Assembly (NCBI RefSeq): GCF_000383575.1
Contig: NZ_KB911579.1
Coordinates: 3,961,640 to 4,008,615 of the forward strand
Source of the DNA: Salinispora oceanensis
GTDB lineage: Bacteria > Actinomycetota > Actinomycetes > Mycobacteriales > Micromonosporaceae
Reading direction: 5' to 3'
Length of the DNA stretch: 46,976 nt
Positions 32,717-40,969 of the stretch are shown here, one piece after another (position 1 is the stretch's first letter; each line of letters begins with the position of its first letter). The translations under genes were made by a program, and so were the position numbers. The notes below the pieces were generated by a model, which was not told the DNA's origin, ran no database searches, and saw only the letters and a list, made by a program, of their open reading frames with translations.

Positions 32717-33076
32717 GTCGGAAATCCTTGTTTCGCGGACTTGGCTCCCTGCGAGGGTAGCCAGTGCTCCGGTACGTCATGTGACTGCTCCCTGGCCTCG
32801 GCCCGACCCACGTCGGCTGTCAGCGCCCAGCGCAGCCCCGAGGACACGCTTGGTCACCGAAAGGCCCCTCCGCGGGGCAGTCGGGCACATTCTGCCCGAA
32901 CGCCGGGGACGAACCGAACCGGCGCGCGGGGACGACCGGCGGCCGGGTTAGCTTCTCGGGGGCGGCGGGTAAGTCCACGGCGGGGCGGAGGCCGAGTCAG
33001 GTCCACCGCGCCCGCGCCCGCGTCGGCGGCGCCGGCGCTGAGGTTTACTCCCCGGGGCGCCGGGAACCCGCCGGCC
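32717..33076. other. Intergenic region upstream of the heptose operon
   Basis: 360 bases between two divergent units, without a supported gene. It contains the Shine-Dalgarno of the mannose synthase gene, a small hairpin CGGGCA-N5-TGCCCG near 32882, and TAGCTT at 32949-32954 as a weak -10 candidate. No clear -35/-10 pair for the heptose operon was found. Confidence 0.5.
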
Positions 33077-34906
33077 GTGCCACAGGTGGAGCCGGATCAG
33101 CGCAGGTCGGCCCGGGCAGCAGCCCGCTCCGGCCCAGGTGGGGCTCCCCGCCTCTTTGCTGCGGTGCTGCTGGACCGGGATGGCACCCTCATTGAGGACG
33201 TCCCGTACAACGGGGATCCGGAGCGGGTACGGCCGATGCCGGGGGCGCGGGCGGCGCTGGATGCGCTCCGCGCGGCGGGTTTACGGCTGGCGGTGGTGAC
33301 GAACCAGTCCGGGCTGGCCAAAGGGCTATTTACCAGGACGCAGCTGCGGGCCGTGCACGCCCGGGTTGAGCAGTTGCTCGGCCCGTTCGATGCCTGGCTG
33401 GTCTGTCCGCACGACGAAGCGGACCGGTGTGACTGTCGTAAACCCAGGCCCAAACTCATTCACTCCGCTGCCCGCCGGCTCGGCACCACACCGCAAGAGT
33501 GCGTTCTGATCGGTGACATTGGCCGCGATGTCACCGCCGCCCTGGCTGCCGGCGCCCAAGCCGTGTTGGTGCCCACGCCGCTGACCAGACCAGCCGAGAG
33601 CAGCGCCGCCCCGTGGGTCGCCGCGGATCTACCGACCGCGGTGGCCGAGATTCTTCGTCGGCAGACCGCGATTGCCCCGGCCACCCACCGGCCCACCGCC
33701 GCGTCGGCGGCCCCGCAGGTCCCGGCCGCTGTCGGGTCCGAGTCGACCCTGGCCGCTGTCAGGTCCGAGTCGACCCTGGCCGCTGTCGGGTCCGCGCCGA
33801 TTATGGTCACTGCCGAGCCGGCGCGGCCGTCGCGCTCCCACGGCGGCACCGGAACCGTTCTTGTCGTTCGCTCCGACTCGGCTGGTGACGTGTTTGTTAC
33901 CGGCCCGGCGATTCGGGCTGTCGCCGCCCACGCCCGCCGAGTCGTCCTGTTGTGCGGACCGCGGGGTCGCGCCGCCGCCGACCTCCTACCCGGCGTGGAC
34001 GCCGTCGTCGTACACAAACTGCCCTGGATCGATCCCGCGCCCGAACCGGTCTCCGGGCCGGACATCGCCGCGCTCACCGCCACCCTCGCCGCCGTGAACG
34101 CCGACGAGGCGGTCATCTTCACCAGCTACCACCAGTCTTCCCTCCCCCTGGCACTGCTGCTGCGTACCGTCGGCGTAGAGCGCATCAGCGCGATCAGCGA
34201 CGACTACCCCGGAAGCCTGCTCGACATCCGCCACCGCGTTCCGGTCGGCGTCCCCGAGCCCGAACGCGCACTCTCGCTCGCCGCCGCCGCTGGTTACTCC
34301 CTACCTCCCGATGACGAACCGGCCCTGCGACTGCGGCCCGTGCCGCCGCCGCCCGCGCGGGCGGGTGCACCGGGCTACGTTCTGCTCCACCCCGGCTCGG
34401 CGGCACAGTCCCGGGGGTTGCCACCGGACCTGGCGGTGGAGATTGTCCGGACGCTGGTCAACGCGGGCCACCGCGTCGTGGTTACCGGCGGCCCGGACGA
34501 GGTGGCGCTGACCGCCCAGGTGGCCGGCGGACTCGCCGTTGACCTCGGTGGCGGGACCGAGCTGGTCGACTTGGCCGCGGCCGTCGCCGGCGCCGCCGCG
34601 GTGATCGTCGGCAATACCGGTCCGGCCCACCTCGCCGCCGCGTACGGCGTCCCGGTGGTCAGCCTCTTCGCCCCGACCGTCCCATTTGGTCAGTGGGGAC
34701 CGTGGCGGGTGCCGACCGTTCGGCTCGGCGACCCGGACGCCCCCTGCCGCGGCACCCGCGCCGCCACCTGCCCGGTGCCCGGCCACCCGTGCCTGAGCCG
34801 GATCCAGCCCGAGGAGGTGCTTACCGCGCTGGCCCTGCTCGGCGTAGCGCCGTCCCGACCGTCGAGCTCGGCGGGGGTCGTTGCCCTGGCTCGGAGCGGC
34901 CGATGA
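33077..34906 (+). CDS. Fusion of GmhB-type heptose-bisphosphate phosphatase with a GT9 (heptosyltransferase-like) glycosyltransferase
   Basis: About 609 residues from GTG 33077 (start uncertain; GTG 33086 also fits). Residues 27-200 are a HAD-IIIA phosphatase: LLDRDGTLIEDVPYNGDPE (DxDGT at 33-37), VVTNQSGLAKG, a zinc-type cluster CPHDEADRCDC, then KPRPK and LIGDIGRDV. That wording is specific for D-glycero-D-manno-heptose-1,7-bisphosphate 7-phosphatase. A Pro/Ala-rich linker (about 205-258) contains a 9-residue repeat. Residues 259-600 are GT9: VLVVRSDSAGDVFVTGPAIR, VLLHPGSAAQSRGLPPDLAV, GNTGPAHLAAAYGVPVVSLF. The pairing makes heptose activation and transfer parts of one polypeptide. Its stop overlaps the next start (ATGA). 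Confidence 0.87.
   Translation: MPQVEPDQRRSARAAARSGPGGAPRLFAAVLLDRDGTLIEDVPYNGDPERVRPMPGARAALDALRAAGLRLAVVTNQSGLAKGLFTRTQLRAVHARVEQLLGPFDAWLVCPHDEADRCDCRKPRPKLIHSAARRLGTTPQECVLIGDIGRDVTAALAAGAQAVLVPTPLTRPAESSAAPWVAADLPTAVAEILRRQTAIAPATHRPTAASAAPQVPAAVGSESTLAAVRSESTLAAVGSAPIMVTAEPARPSRSHGGTGTVLVVRSDSAGDVFVTGPAIRAVAAHARRVVLLCGPRGRAAADLLPGVDAVVVHKLPWIDPAPEPVSGPDIAALTATLAAVNADEAVIFTSYHQSSLPLALLLRTVGVERISAISDDYPGSLLDIRHRVPVGVPEPERALSLAAAAGYSLPPDDEPALRLRPVPPPPARAGAPGYVLLHPGSAAQSRGLPPDLAVEIVRTLVNAGHRVVVTGGPDEVALTAQVAGGLAVDLGGGTELVDLAAAVAGAAAVIVGNTGPAHLAAAYGVPVVSLFAPTVPFGQWGPWRVPTVRLGDPDAPCRGTRAATCPVPGHPCLSRIQPEEVLTALALLGVAPSRPSSSAGVVALARSGR
33725..33794 (+). repeat. 27-bp in-frame tandem repeat in the linker of the fusion protein
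   Basis: Two full copies (33725-33751, 33752-33778, one mismatch) and a partial third (33779-33794), each coding the 9-mer Ala-Ala-Val-Gly/Arg-Ser-Glu-Ser-Thr-Leu. Repeat number would change only linker length. Confidence 0.85.
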
Positions 34907-35880
34907 ACATCCTGCTCTGGCATGTGCACGGCTCCTGGACCACGTCGTTCGTCCATGGCAAGCATCGTTACCTGGTGCCGGTCACCCCCGACCGCGGCCC
35001 GGACGGCCGGGGTCGGGCCCGTACCTATCCGTGGCCGGAGAACGCGGTCGAGATCAGCCCGTCGGAGTTGGCCACCGCCGAGGTGGATCTGGTCCTTCTG
35101 CAACGACCCGAGGAAGAGGCCCTGGCCATCGAGTGGCTGGACCGCCGGCCGGGCCGCGACATTCCGGCGATCTACGTCGAGCACAACACCCCGAAGGACG
35201 GTGCGGTGCCGAACAGCCGACACCCGATGGCCGACCGAGACGACCTGTTGATCGCTCACGTGACCGCCTTCAACCAGCTCTACTGGGACACCGGTGGCAC
35301 CCGGACCACCGTGGTGGACCACGGTGTCGTGCCGCCGACGGTCAGCTACAGCGGCGAGTTGGAGCGGCTCGCAGTGGTGATCAACGAACCGATTCGTCGC
35401 TGGCGGGTCACCGGTACTGACCTGCTGCCCCGCTTCGCCGAGCTCGCTCCGCTGGACGTGTTCGGCCTGAAGGTGACCGGGCTCGCCGACCGGCTCGGAC
35501 TGCCCGCCGACCGGGTGACCAGCCACGACGACCTGCCCCAGGCGCGGATGCACGCCGAGTTGGCTCGGCGGCGGGCCTATCTGCACCTGTGCCGCTGGAC
35601 ATCGCTCGGGCTGAGTCTGATCGAGGCGATGACGATCGGAATGCCGGTCGTCGCGCTCGCTGCCACCGAGGCCGTGATGGCGGTGCCGCCCGGGGCCGGT
35701 GCCCTCGCTACCCGGGTTGACGACCTGCTCACCGCCACCGGTCAGTTGCTGGCGGACCCAGCGAGCGCCCGCCGGGCGGGCGCTGTCGCCCGCCGCGCCG
35801 CCCGCGACCGGTATGGCCTGGACCGTTTCCTCACCGACTGGGACCGGCTGCTGGAGGAGGAAGTATGCGGATCGCGATGA
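34903..35880 (+). CDS. Glycosyltransferase, GT4-like
   Basis: 325 residues. The N-terminus MNILLWHVHGSWTTSFVHG and the C-terminal RRAYLHLCRWTSLGLSLIEAMTIGMPVVAL (about 228-257), with the Glu of the E-x7-E-type region in SLIEAMTIGMP, match GT4 glycosyltransferases acting on nucleotide-sugar donors. No transmembrane segment is seen. The donor and acceptor are unknown. The coupling (ATGA with the upstream gene, a 16-bp overlap with the next) puts it inside the heptose operon, so it may extend a heptose-containing chain. Confidence 0.8.
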   Translation: MNILLWHVHGSWTTSFVHGKHRYLVPVTPDRGPDGRGRARTYPWPENAVEISPSELATAEVDLVLLQRPEEEALAIEWLDRRPGRDIPAIYVEHNTPKDGAVPNSRHPMADRDDLLIAHVTAFNQLYWDTGGTRTTVVDHGVVPPTVSYSGELERLAVVINEPIRRWRVTGTDLLPRFAELAPLDVFGLKVTGLADRLGLPADRVTSHDDLPQARMHAELARRRAYLHLCRWTSLGLSLIEAMTIGMPVVALAATEAVMAVPPGAGALATRVDDLLTATGQLLADPASARRAGAVARRAARDRYGLDRFLTDWDRLLEEEVCGSR

Positions 35881-37085
35881 TCTCGGAACACGCCAGCCCG
35901 CTCGCGGTCCTTGGCGGGGAGGACGCCGGCGGCCAGAACACGCACGTCGCCGAGCTCTCCGCGGCGCTCGCCGCGGCCGGCCACGAAGTCCGGGTCTACA
36001 CCCGCCGGGACGCCGTTGACCTGCCGGGAACGGTTCGCTGCCCGGACGGGTACGAGGTGGTGCACGTCCCGGCCGGCCCGGCCGAGCCGCTGGCCAAGGA
36101 CGCCCTGCTGCCACACATGCGGGAGTTCAGTCACTGGCTGACGGAACGGTGGCGTGGTGATCGATGGACCCCGGAGGTGGTCCACGCGCACTTCTGGATG
36201 AGCGGCCTCGCCGCGCTCGCCGCTGGCCGCAAAACCGGTGTGCCGGTGGTGCAGACGTACCACGCGCTCGGTGTGGTGAAGCGGCGGTACCAGGGCGTAC
36301 AGGACACCAGTCCGGCCCGCCGTATCGGTTACGAGCGGCAACTCGGTCGCGCGGTGGATCGGGTGATCGCCCAGTGCCAGGACGAGGTCGGCGAGTTGGT
36401 GCGGATGGGGGTGCCCCGGTCGCGGATGACGGTCGTCCCCTCCGGAGTCAACCTCCGTACCTTCGCCCCGCTTGGCCCGGCCGCCGCACGCGACGACGGC
36501 CGCCCCCGCATTCTCACCGTGGGGCGGCTGGTCGAGCGGAAGGGCTTCCAGACCGTGGTCCGGGCGATGGGATACGTGCCGGAGGCGGAGTGCGTGGTGG
36601 TCGGCGGCCCACCGGCCGGGCTCCTCGAAACCGACCCGTACGCGGGGCGGCTCCGCGCCCTGGCGCACACCTGCGGGGTGGCTGACCGGGTGCGGCTGGC
36701 CGGAGCGGTGCCCCGGGAGGAGATGGGCCACTGGTACCGGTCCGCGGACGTGCTGGTCGCCGCGCCGTGGTACGAGCCGTTCGGGTTGACCCCGCTCGAG
36801 GCGATGGCGTGCGGCGTGCCGGTGGTGGGGACCGCGGTCGGGGGGCTTCGGGACACGGTGGTGGATGGGGTGACCGGTGACCTGGTGCCCGCCCGGGATC
36901 CCCGCGCGCTCGGTACCGCGATCCAGCGACTACTCGACGACCGGATTCGTCGGTTCGGGTACGCGGCGGCGGCGCTGGACCGGGCTCGGGAGCGCTACGC
37001 GTGGGCGGCCACGGCGGAGCGGCTGGTGGAGGTTTACGGCGACGTGGCGGCCATCGGCCGGGCGACCCGGGTGGTGGCCGGATGA
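35865..37085 (+). CDS. Glycosyltransferase family 4
   Basis: 406 residues, a GT-B fold enzyme. The N-terminal domain has ISEHASPLAVLGGEDAGGQNTHVAELSAAL, the sucrose-phosphate-synthase-like donor loop, and VVHAHFWMSGL. The C-terminal donor-binding domain has ILTVGRLVERKGFQTVVRAM (about 220-239), and APWYEPFGLTPLEAMACGVPVVGTAVGGLRDTV with the catalytic E-x7-E. This type uses UDP- or GDP-sugars with retention. It overlaps the previous gene by 16 bp and the next by ATGA. Acceptor unknown. Confidence 0.9.
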   Translation: MRIAMISEHASPLAVLGGEDAGGQNTHVAELSAALAAAGHEVRVYTRRDAVDLPGTVRCPDGYEVVHVPAGPAEPLAKDALLPHMREFSHWLTERWRGDRWTPEVVHAHFWMSGLAALAAGRKTGVPVVQTYHALGVVKRRYQGVQDTSPARRIGYERQLGRAVDRVIAQCQDEVGELVRMGVPRSRMTVVPSGVNLRTFAPLGPAAARDDGRPRILTVGRLVERKGFQTVVRAMGYVPEAECVVVGGPPAGLLETDPYAGRLRALAHTCGVADRVRLAGAVPREEMGHWYRSADVLVAAPWYEPFGLTPLEAMACGVPVVGTAVGGLRDTVVDGVTGDLVPARDPRALGTAIQRLLDDRIRRFGYAAAALDRARERYAWAATAERLVEVYGDVAAIGRATRVVAG

Positions 37086-37822
37086 CGCCGGCCCGGTCGC
37101 TGCTGGAGGAGCACCTGACGGGGCTTACCGCCGCGCTGCCGTCGTATCGCCGAGCCGCCCAGCGACTCCCCGCCTGGGGAGCCGAGCTCGCCCGTACCCT
37201 CGCTGCTGGTGGTCGGCTGCTGGCGGCCGGCAACGGCGGTAGCGCCGCCGAGGCGCAACATCTCACCGCCGAACTCGTCGGCAAGCTTCGCGCCGACCGT
37301 CAGCCCTTCTCCGCCATCGCCCTGCACGCCGAGACCAGCGCCCTTACCGCCATCGGCAACGACTACGGCTACGACCAGGTTTTCGCCCGTCAGGTGTATG
37401 CCCACGGCCGCCCCGGGGACATCCTCCTGCTGCTGTCCACCAGTGGCCGGAGCCGGAACCTCCTCGCGGCAGCGCAGGCCGCCCACCAGGTCGGCCTGCG
37501 CTGCTGGGCGCTGACCGGCCCCGCCCCCAATCCGCTGGCCGACCTCTGCCACGAGACCCTCGCCGTCCCCGCACCGGACGGGCAGATCGTCCAGGAGCTG
37601 CACCTGGTCACCAGTCACCTGCTCTGCGAGTACACCGAGCAGGCGCTGCCGGTGGTCCTGGCCGCCACCGCGGGTACACCGGAGGGGCTGCCGGTGGCGG
37701 GGATGCCGTTGACCGGCCTGGAAGCCGAGGTGCCGGCCGATCCACCGGCCACCGGGCCGGTGCGGACCGGGGTTGAGGTGGTCCCGGAGGACGGGCAGCA
37801 GGTCGAGGGGATGAGGAGGTAA
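37082..37822 (+). CDS. gmhA: Sedoheptulose-7-phosphate isomerase (GmhA-type SIS protein)
   Basis: 246 residues. It should convert sedoheptulose 7-phosphate to D-glycero-D-manno-heptose 7-phosphate, the first step of heptose-nucleotide synthesis. The SIS domain shows LLAAGNGGSAAEAQHLTAEL (about 43-62), TAIGNDYGYDQVFARQV, LLSTSGRSRNLLAAA, and QELHLVTSHLLCEYTEQAL (about 163-181), all GmhA signatures including the substrate-binding Ser-Thr-Ser-Gly. The protein has about 50 extra C-terminal residues compared with usual GmhA (about 195). It overlaps the upstream gene by ATGA and ends 2 bp before hldE. Confidence 0.87.
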   Translation: MTPARSLLEEHLTGLTAALPSYRRAAQRLPAWGAELARTLAAGGRLLAAGNGGSAAEAQHLTAELVGKLRADRQPFSAIALHAETSALTAIGNDYGYDQVFARQVYAHGRPGDILLLLSTSGRSRNLLAAAQAAHQVGLRCWALTGPAPNPLADLCHETLAVPAPDGQIVQELHLVTSHLLCEYTEQALPVVLAATAGTPEGLPVAGMPLTGLEAEVPADPPATGPVRTGVEVVPEDGQQVEGMRR

Positions 37823-37824
37823 GT

Positions 37825-39336
37825 GTGAGGGGACCCCTGGTGGTGGTCGGCGACACCCTGCTCGACCGGGACGTGGAGGGGGCGGTGAACCGGCTCTGTC
37901 CGGACTCGCCGGTGCCGGTGCTCGACGAGACCTCGTCTGCCGACCGGCCGGGCGGTGCCGGTCTGGCCGCGATGTTCGCGGCGGCGGCGCCGGACACCGA
38001 GGTCGTCCTGGTGACCGCCCTGGCCGACGATGCCGGTGCCGCCCGGCTCAGCTCGCTTCTCGCCGCCGCCGGCGTCCAGGTGTATGCCCTCGGGCTGGCT
38101 GGCGGGACTCCGGAGAAGGTCCGGTTGCGGTCGCAGGGCCGGGTCTTGCTGCGCCATGACCGCGGCGGTGCCGTCGGTGAGCCCAGCCCGCCGGCGGAGG
38201 CGGTGCTGCGGGTCATCGCCGGGGCCGCCACCGTGCTGGTCAGTGACTATGGCCGTGGAGTGGCCGGGCAACCGGTACTGCGGGCGGCGCTGGCCGGCAC
38301 CCGGGCACCGGTGGTCTGGGATCCGCATCCTCGGGGGCCGGCCGCGGTGCCCGGGGTGCACCTGGCCACGCCCAACGAGTCCGAGGTACGCGAGCTGGCG
38401 AAGGTGCCGCCGGGCGAGACCCGGCTGGTGACCGCGTCGCGGGGCGCGCTGGAGTTGCGTCAGCGATGGCAGGCGCGGGCCGTCGCGGTGACGATGGGCG
38501 GGGAGGGAGCGCTGCTCTGTCACGCCGGGCCGACGCCGCTGATCGTGCCCGCGATTTCCACAGCGGACGGAGACACCTGCGGTGCGGGGGATCGATTCGC
38601 GGCCACCGCCGCCATCGCTCTGGCCCGGGGTGCGTTGGTCTCCGAGGCGGTGCAGGAGGCGGTCGCCGAGGCGTGTGCGTACGTGGCGGGTGGGGGAGTG
38701 GCGAGTATGCTGCCGCCACCGGTTGGGCCGTTGCCCTCGGTGCTGCCGGGTGTCCCGGCCGAGCGGGTCGGCGTGGCGGCTGCCGCCACCGTCGTCTCCG
38801 AGGTCCGCGCCGCCGGCGGCACCGTCGTCGCGACCGGCGGCTGCTTTGACCTACTGCACGCGGGGCACGTGGCGACCTTGCAGGCTGCCCGTCAACTTGG
38901 CGACTGCCTGGTGGTCTGCCTCAACTCCGATGCCAGCGTGGCGGCGTTGAAGGGTCCGGACCGGCCGGTGATGCCGCAGGGCGACCGGAGTCGCCTCCTC
39001 GCCGCCTTGAGCTGCGTCGACGCGGTCATGGTCTTTGACGATCCAACTCCGCAGGCGGCCCTGACCTGGCTCCGGCCGGATATCTGGGTCAAGGGGGGCG
39101 ACTATGCCACCGGTGGTGGCGAACCGGTGCTGCCGGAGGCGGACCTGGTGCGGCGGTGGGGCGGGCACACCGTGGTGGTGCCGTACCTGGACGGGCGCTC
39201 GACCACCGAGATGATCGCGGCTGCGCACCAGCGGGGTGGTGCCAACGCCACCACGTCGGCGGCAACCGCGGTGCTGCGCGCAGACCCATCACCGGGGGTG
39301 GCGACCCGGCCCCATCGATCGGCGGGGATCCGATGA
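37825..39336 (+). CDS. hldE: Bifunctional heptose 7-phosphate kinase / heptose 1-phosphate adenylyltransferase (HldE-type)
   Basis: 503 residues. Residues 1-300 are a PfkB kinase: VVVGDTLLDRDVEGAVNRLC, PDSPVPVLDE, GGAGLAAMFA and the catalytic loop DTCGAGDRFAATAA (about 252-265). Residues about 330-470 are a cytidylyltransferase-like domain: VVATGGCFDLLHAGHVATLQ (HxGH), NSDASVAALKG, and DIWVKGGDYA. This two-domain order equals HldE (RfaE) of Gram-negatives, which phosphorylates at C1 and then adds AMP. GTG 37825 has GGAGG upstream; the C-terminal 30 residues are disordered. Confidence 0.9.
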   Translation: MRGPLVVVGDTLLDRDVEGAVNRLCPDSPVPVLDETSSADRPGGAGLAAMFAAAAPDTEVVLVTALADDAGAARLSSLLAAAGVQVYALGLAGGTPEKVRLRSQGRVLLRHDRGGAVGEPSPPAEAVLRVIAGAATVLVSDYGRGVAGQPVLRAALAGTRAPVVWDPHPRGPAAVPGVHLATPNESEVRELAKVPPGETRLVTASRGALELRQRWQARAVAVTMGGEGALLCHAGPTPLIVPAISTADGDTCGAGDRFAATAAIALARGALVSEAVQEAVAEACAYVAGGGVASMLPPPVGPLPSVLPGVPAERVGVAAAATVVSEVRAAGGTVVATGGCFDLLHAGHVATLQAARQLGDCLVVCLNSDASVAALKGPDRPVMPQGDRSRLLAALSCVDAVMVFDDPTPQAALTWLRPDIWVKGGDYATGGGEPVLPEADLVRRWGGHTVVVPYLDGRSTTEMIAAAHQRGGANATTSAATAVLRADPSPGVATRPHRSAGIR

Positions 39337-40019
39337 ACGCCGGGTACACGGTCCTGGTGACCGGTGGGTCGAGTGGGCTGGGCGCGGCGGTGGTCTCGGC
39401 GGTGGCCGAGGCGGGTGGGCGACCGCTGGTGCTGGACCGGCAGCCCCCGGCGGATGGGGTGCCGTGGGCTGCGTGCGATCTGGCGGATACTCGGGGGGCC
39501 GAGGCCGCCACTCGAGAACTCGCCGAGGACAGCGGCGGCCTGGACGCCGTGGTGACGGCGGCCGGAATGGATGTACCGGGTCGGCTGGCCGATCTGCCGG
39601 GGGAGGTCTGGGACCGGATCGTCACGGTGGACCTGCTCGCCACCGCCGCCGTTATCCGCGCGGCGCTACCGTTCCTCGAGACGGCTCGGGGCCGGATCGT
39701 CACCGTCGCCTCAACGTTGGGGGTCAAGGCGGTCGGCGACGCGACGGCGTACTGCGCGGCGAAGTTCGGGGTGGTCGGGTTCACCCGTTCCCTCGCCGCC
39801 GAGCTCGCCGGCCGAGTCGGCGTGACCCTGCTCATCCCCGGTGGTATGCGCACCGCCTTCTTTGACGACCGGGACCCGCAGTACCGACCCGGACCGGACG
39901 CGATCCTCAACGACCCGGCGGACACCGCCGCCGCCGTCATGTTCGCCCTGACCCAACCCGCCGGCTGTGCCGTCCGGGAGCTGGTGGTCTGCGCCGAACA
40001 GGAGTCCTCCTACCCGTGA
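39333..40019 (+). CDS. Short-chain dehydrogenase/reductase
   Basis: 228 residues of the classical SDR type. The cofactor motif is VTGGSSGLGAA (9-19), then DLA around residue 51, TAAGM, and the catalytic YCAAK (Tyr-x3-Lys) preceded by a conserved Ser in TVASTLGV. It is not an HldD-type extended SDR, so it does not obviously supply the 6-epimerase for L-glycero heptose. In this operon it may oxidise, reduce or epimerise the heptose (or a linked sugar), but that is inference. It overlaps hldE by ATGA and the GT9 gene by GTGA. Confidence 0.85.
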   Translation: MNAGYTVLVTGGSSGLGAAVVSAVAEAGGRPLVLDRQPPADGVPWAACDLADTRGAEAATRELAEDSGGLDAVVTAAGMDVPGRLADLPGEVWDRIVTVDLLATAAVIRAALPFLETARGRIVTVASTLGVKAVGDATAYCAAKFGVVGFTRSLAAELAGRVGVTLLIPGGMRTAFFDDRDPQYRPGPDAILNDPADTAAAVMFALTQPAGCAVRELVVCAEQESSYP

Positions 40020-40969
40020 TCCTGATTCTTCGTGCGCTGGGCCTCGGCGACCTCGCCACCGCCGTGCCGGCCCTGCGTGCCCTGCGTGCTCGCTACCCCG
40101 ACGAGCACCTGGTCCTGCTTGCCCCGCGCTGGTTGGCCCCGTTGGTCGAGCTGATCGGCGGTATCGACGAGCTGGTCGACACCGCCGGTCTGGCTCACCT
40201 GCGGTGGCGCGGCCCCGCCCCCGACCTGGCGGTTAACCTGCATGGCCGCGGGCCAGAGTCACACCGCCTGCTGGTCGGCACCCGCCCCCGTCGGCTGTTC
40301 GCCTTCGTGAACCGGGCCGCCGGGCACCACGACGGCCCCTCCTGGCGGGCCGACGAGCACGAGGTCCATCGGTGGTGCCGCCTGCTGGCCTGGCACGGTG
40401 TTCCGACCGACCCGACTGATCTGGGTCTGCGCCGGCCAGCACCCGGCCGGAACCCGACCGGGGTGACTCTGCTGCATCCTGGCTCGAAGATTCCGGGCAA
40501 ACGCTGGCCGGTGGAGCGGTTCGCGGCCCTCGGCCGCCAGCTCGCCGGGACCGGTCATCAGATCGTCATCACCGGTGACGCCACCGAGCAACCCCTCGCC
40601 CGCCGGGTCGCGCAGCTCGCCGGGCTGCCCGCGCACACCGTACGAGCCGGCCGTACCGACTTGCGTCACCTCGCCGGCCTGGTCGCCCACGCCCGCCTGC
40701 TGATCAGCGGTGACACCGGCATCGCCCACCTCGCCACCGCCTACGGCACTCCCTCGGTGGTCCTCTTCGGTCCCCACTCGCCGGCCCATTGGGGACCACC
40801 ACCCGAACGGACGTGGCATCGGAGCCTCGGGGCGGGCGGCGGGGACTGTCCGGACCGGGACGGGGCGGGGCCCCATCCGACGCTGGCGGCGATCAACGTC
40901 GACCAGGTGCTGGTCGCCGTGGCCGAGGTGGAGCGGATGGTGCGGGCGACCGGTGCGACTGCGGCGTAG
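40016..40969 (+). CDS. Glycosyltransferase family 9 (heptosyltransferase-like)
   Basis: 317 residues. GT9 signatures: ILRALGLGDLATAVPALRALRARYP (4-28), VTLLHPGSKIPGKRWPVERFA (about 147-167), QIVITGDATEQ, and LLISGDTGIAHLATAYGTPSVVLFGPHSPAHWGPP (about 226-260). These enzymes use ADP-heptose in LPS core synthesis; here the heptose-nucleotide genes are in the same operon, supporting a heptosyl donor. GTG start overlapping the SDR stop. It overlaps the topoisomerase gene by 17 bp. Confidence 0.9.
   Translation: MILILRALGLGDLATAVPALRALRARYPDEHLVLLAPRWLAPLVELIGGIDELVDTAGLAHLRWRGPAPDLAVNLHGRGPESHRLLVGTRPRRLFAFVNRAAGHHDGPSWRADEHEVHRWCRLLAWHGVPTDPTDLGLRRPAPGRNPTGVTLLHPGSKIPGKRWPVERFAALGRQLAGTGHQIVITGDATEQPLARRVAQLAGLPAHTVRAGRTDLRHLAGLVAHARLLISGDTGIAHLATAYGTPSVVLFGPHSPAHWGPPPERTWHRSLGAGGGDCPDRDGAGPHPTLAAINVDQVLVAVAEVERMVRATGATAA

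Noticed and set aside
39333..40019. SDR as the HldD epimerase
   Set aside because: It is a short classical SDR without the extended sugar-nucleotide domain.
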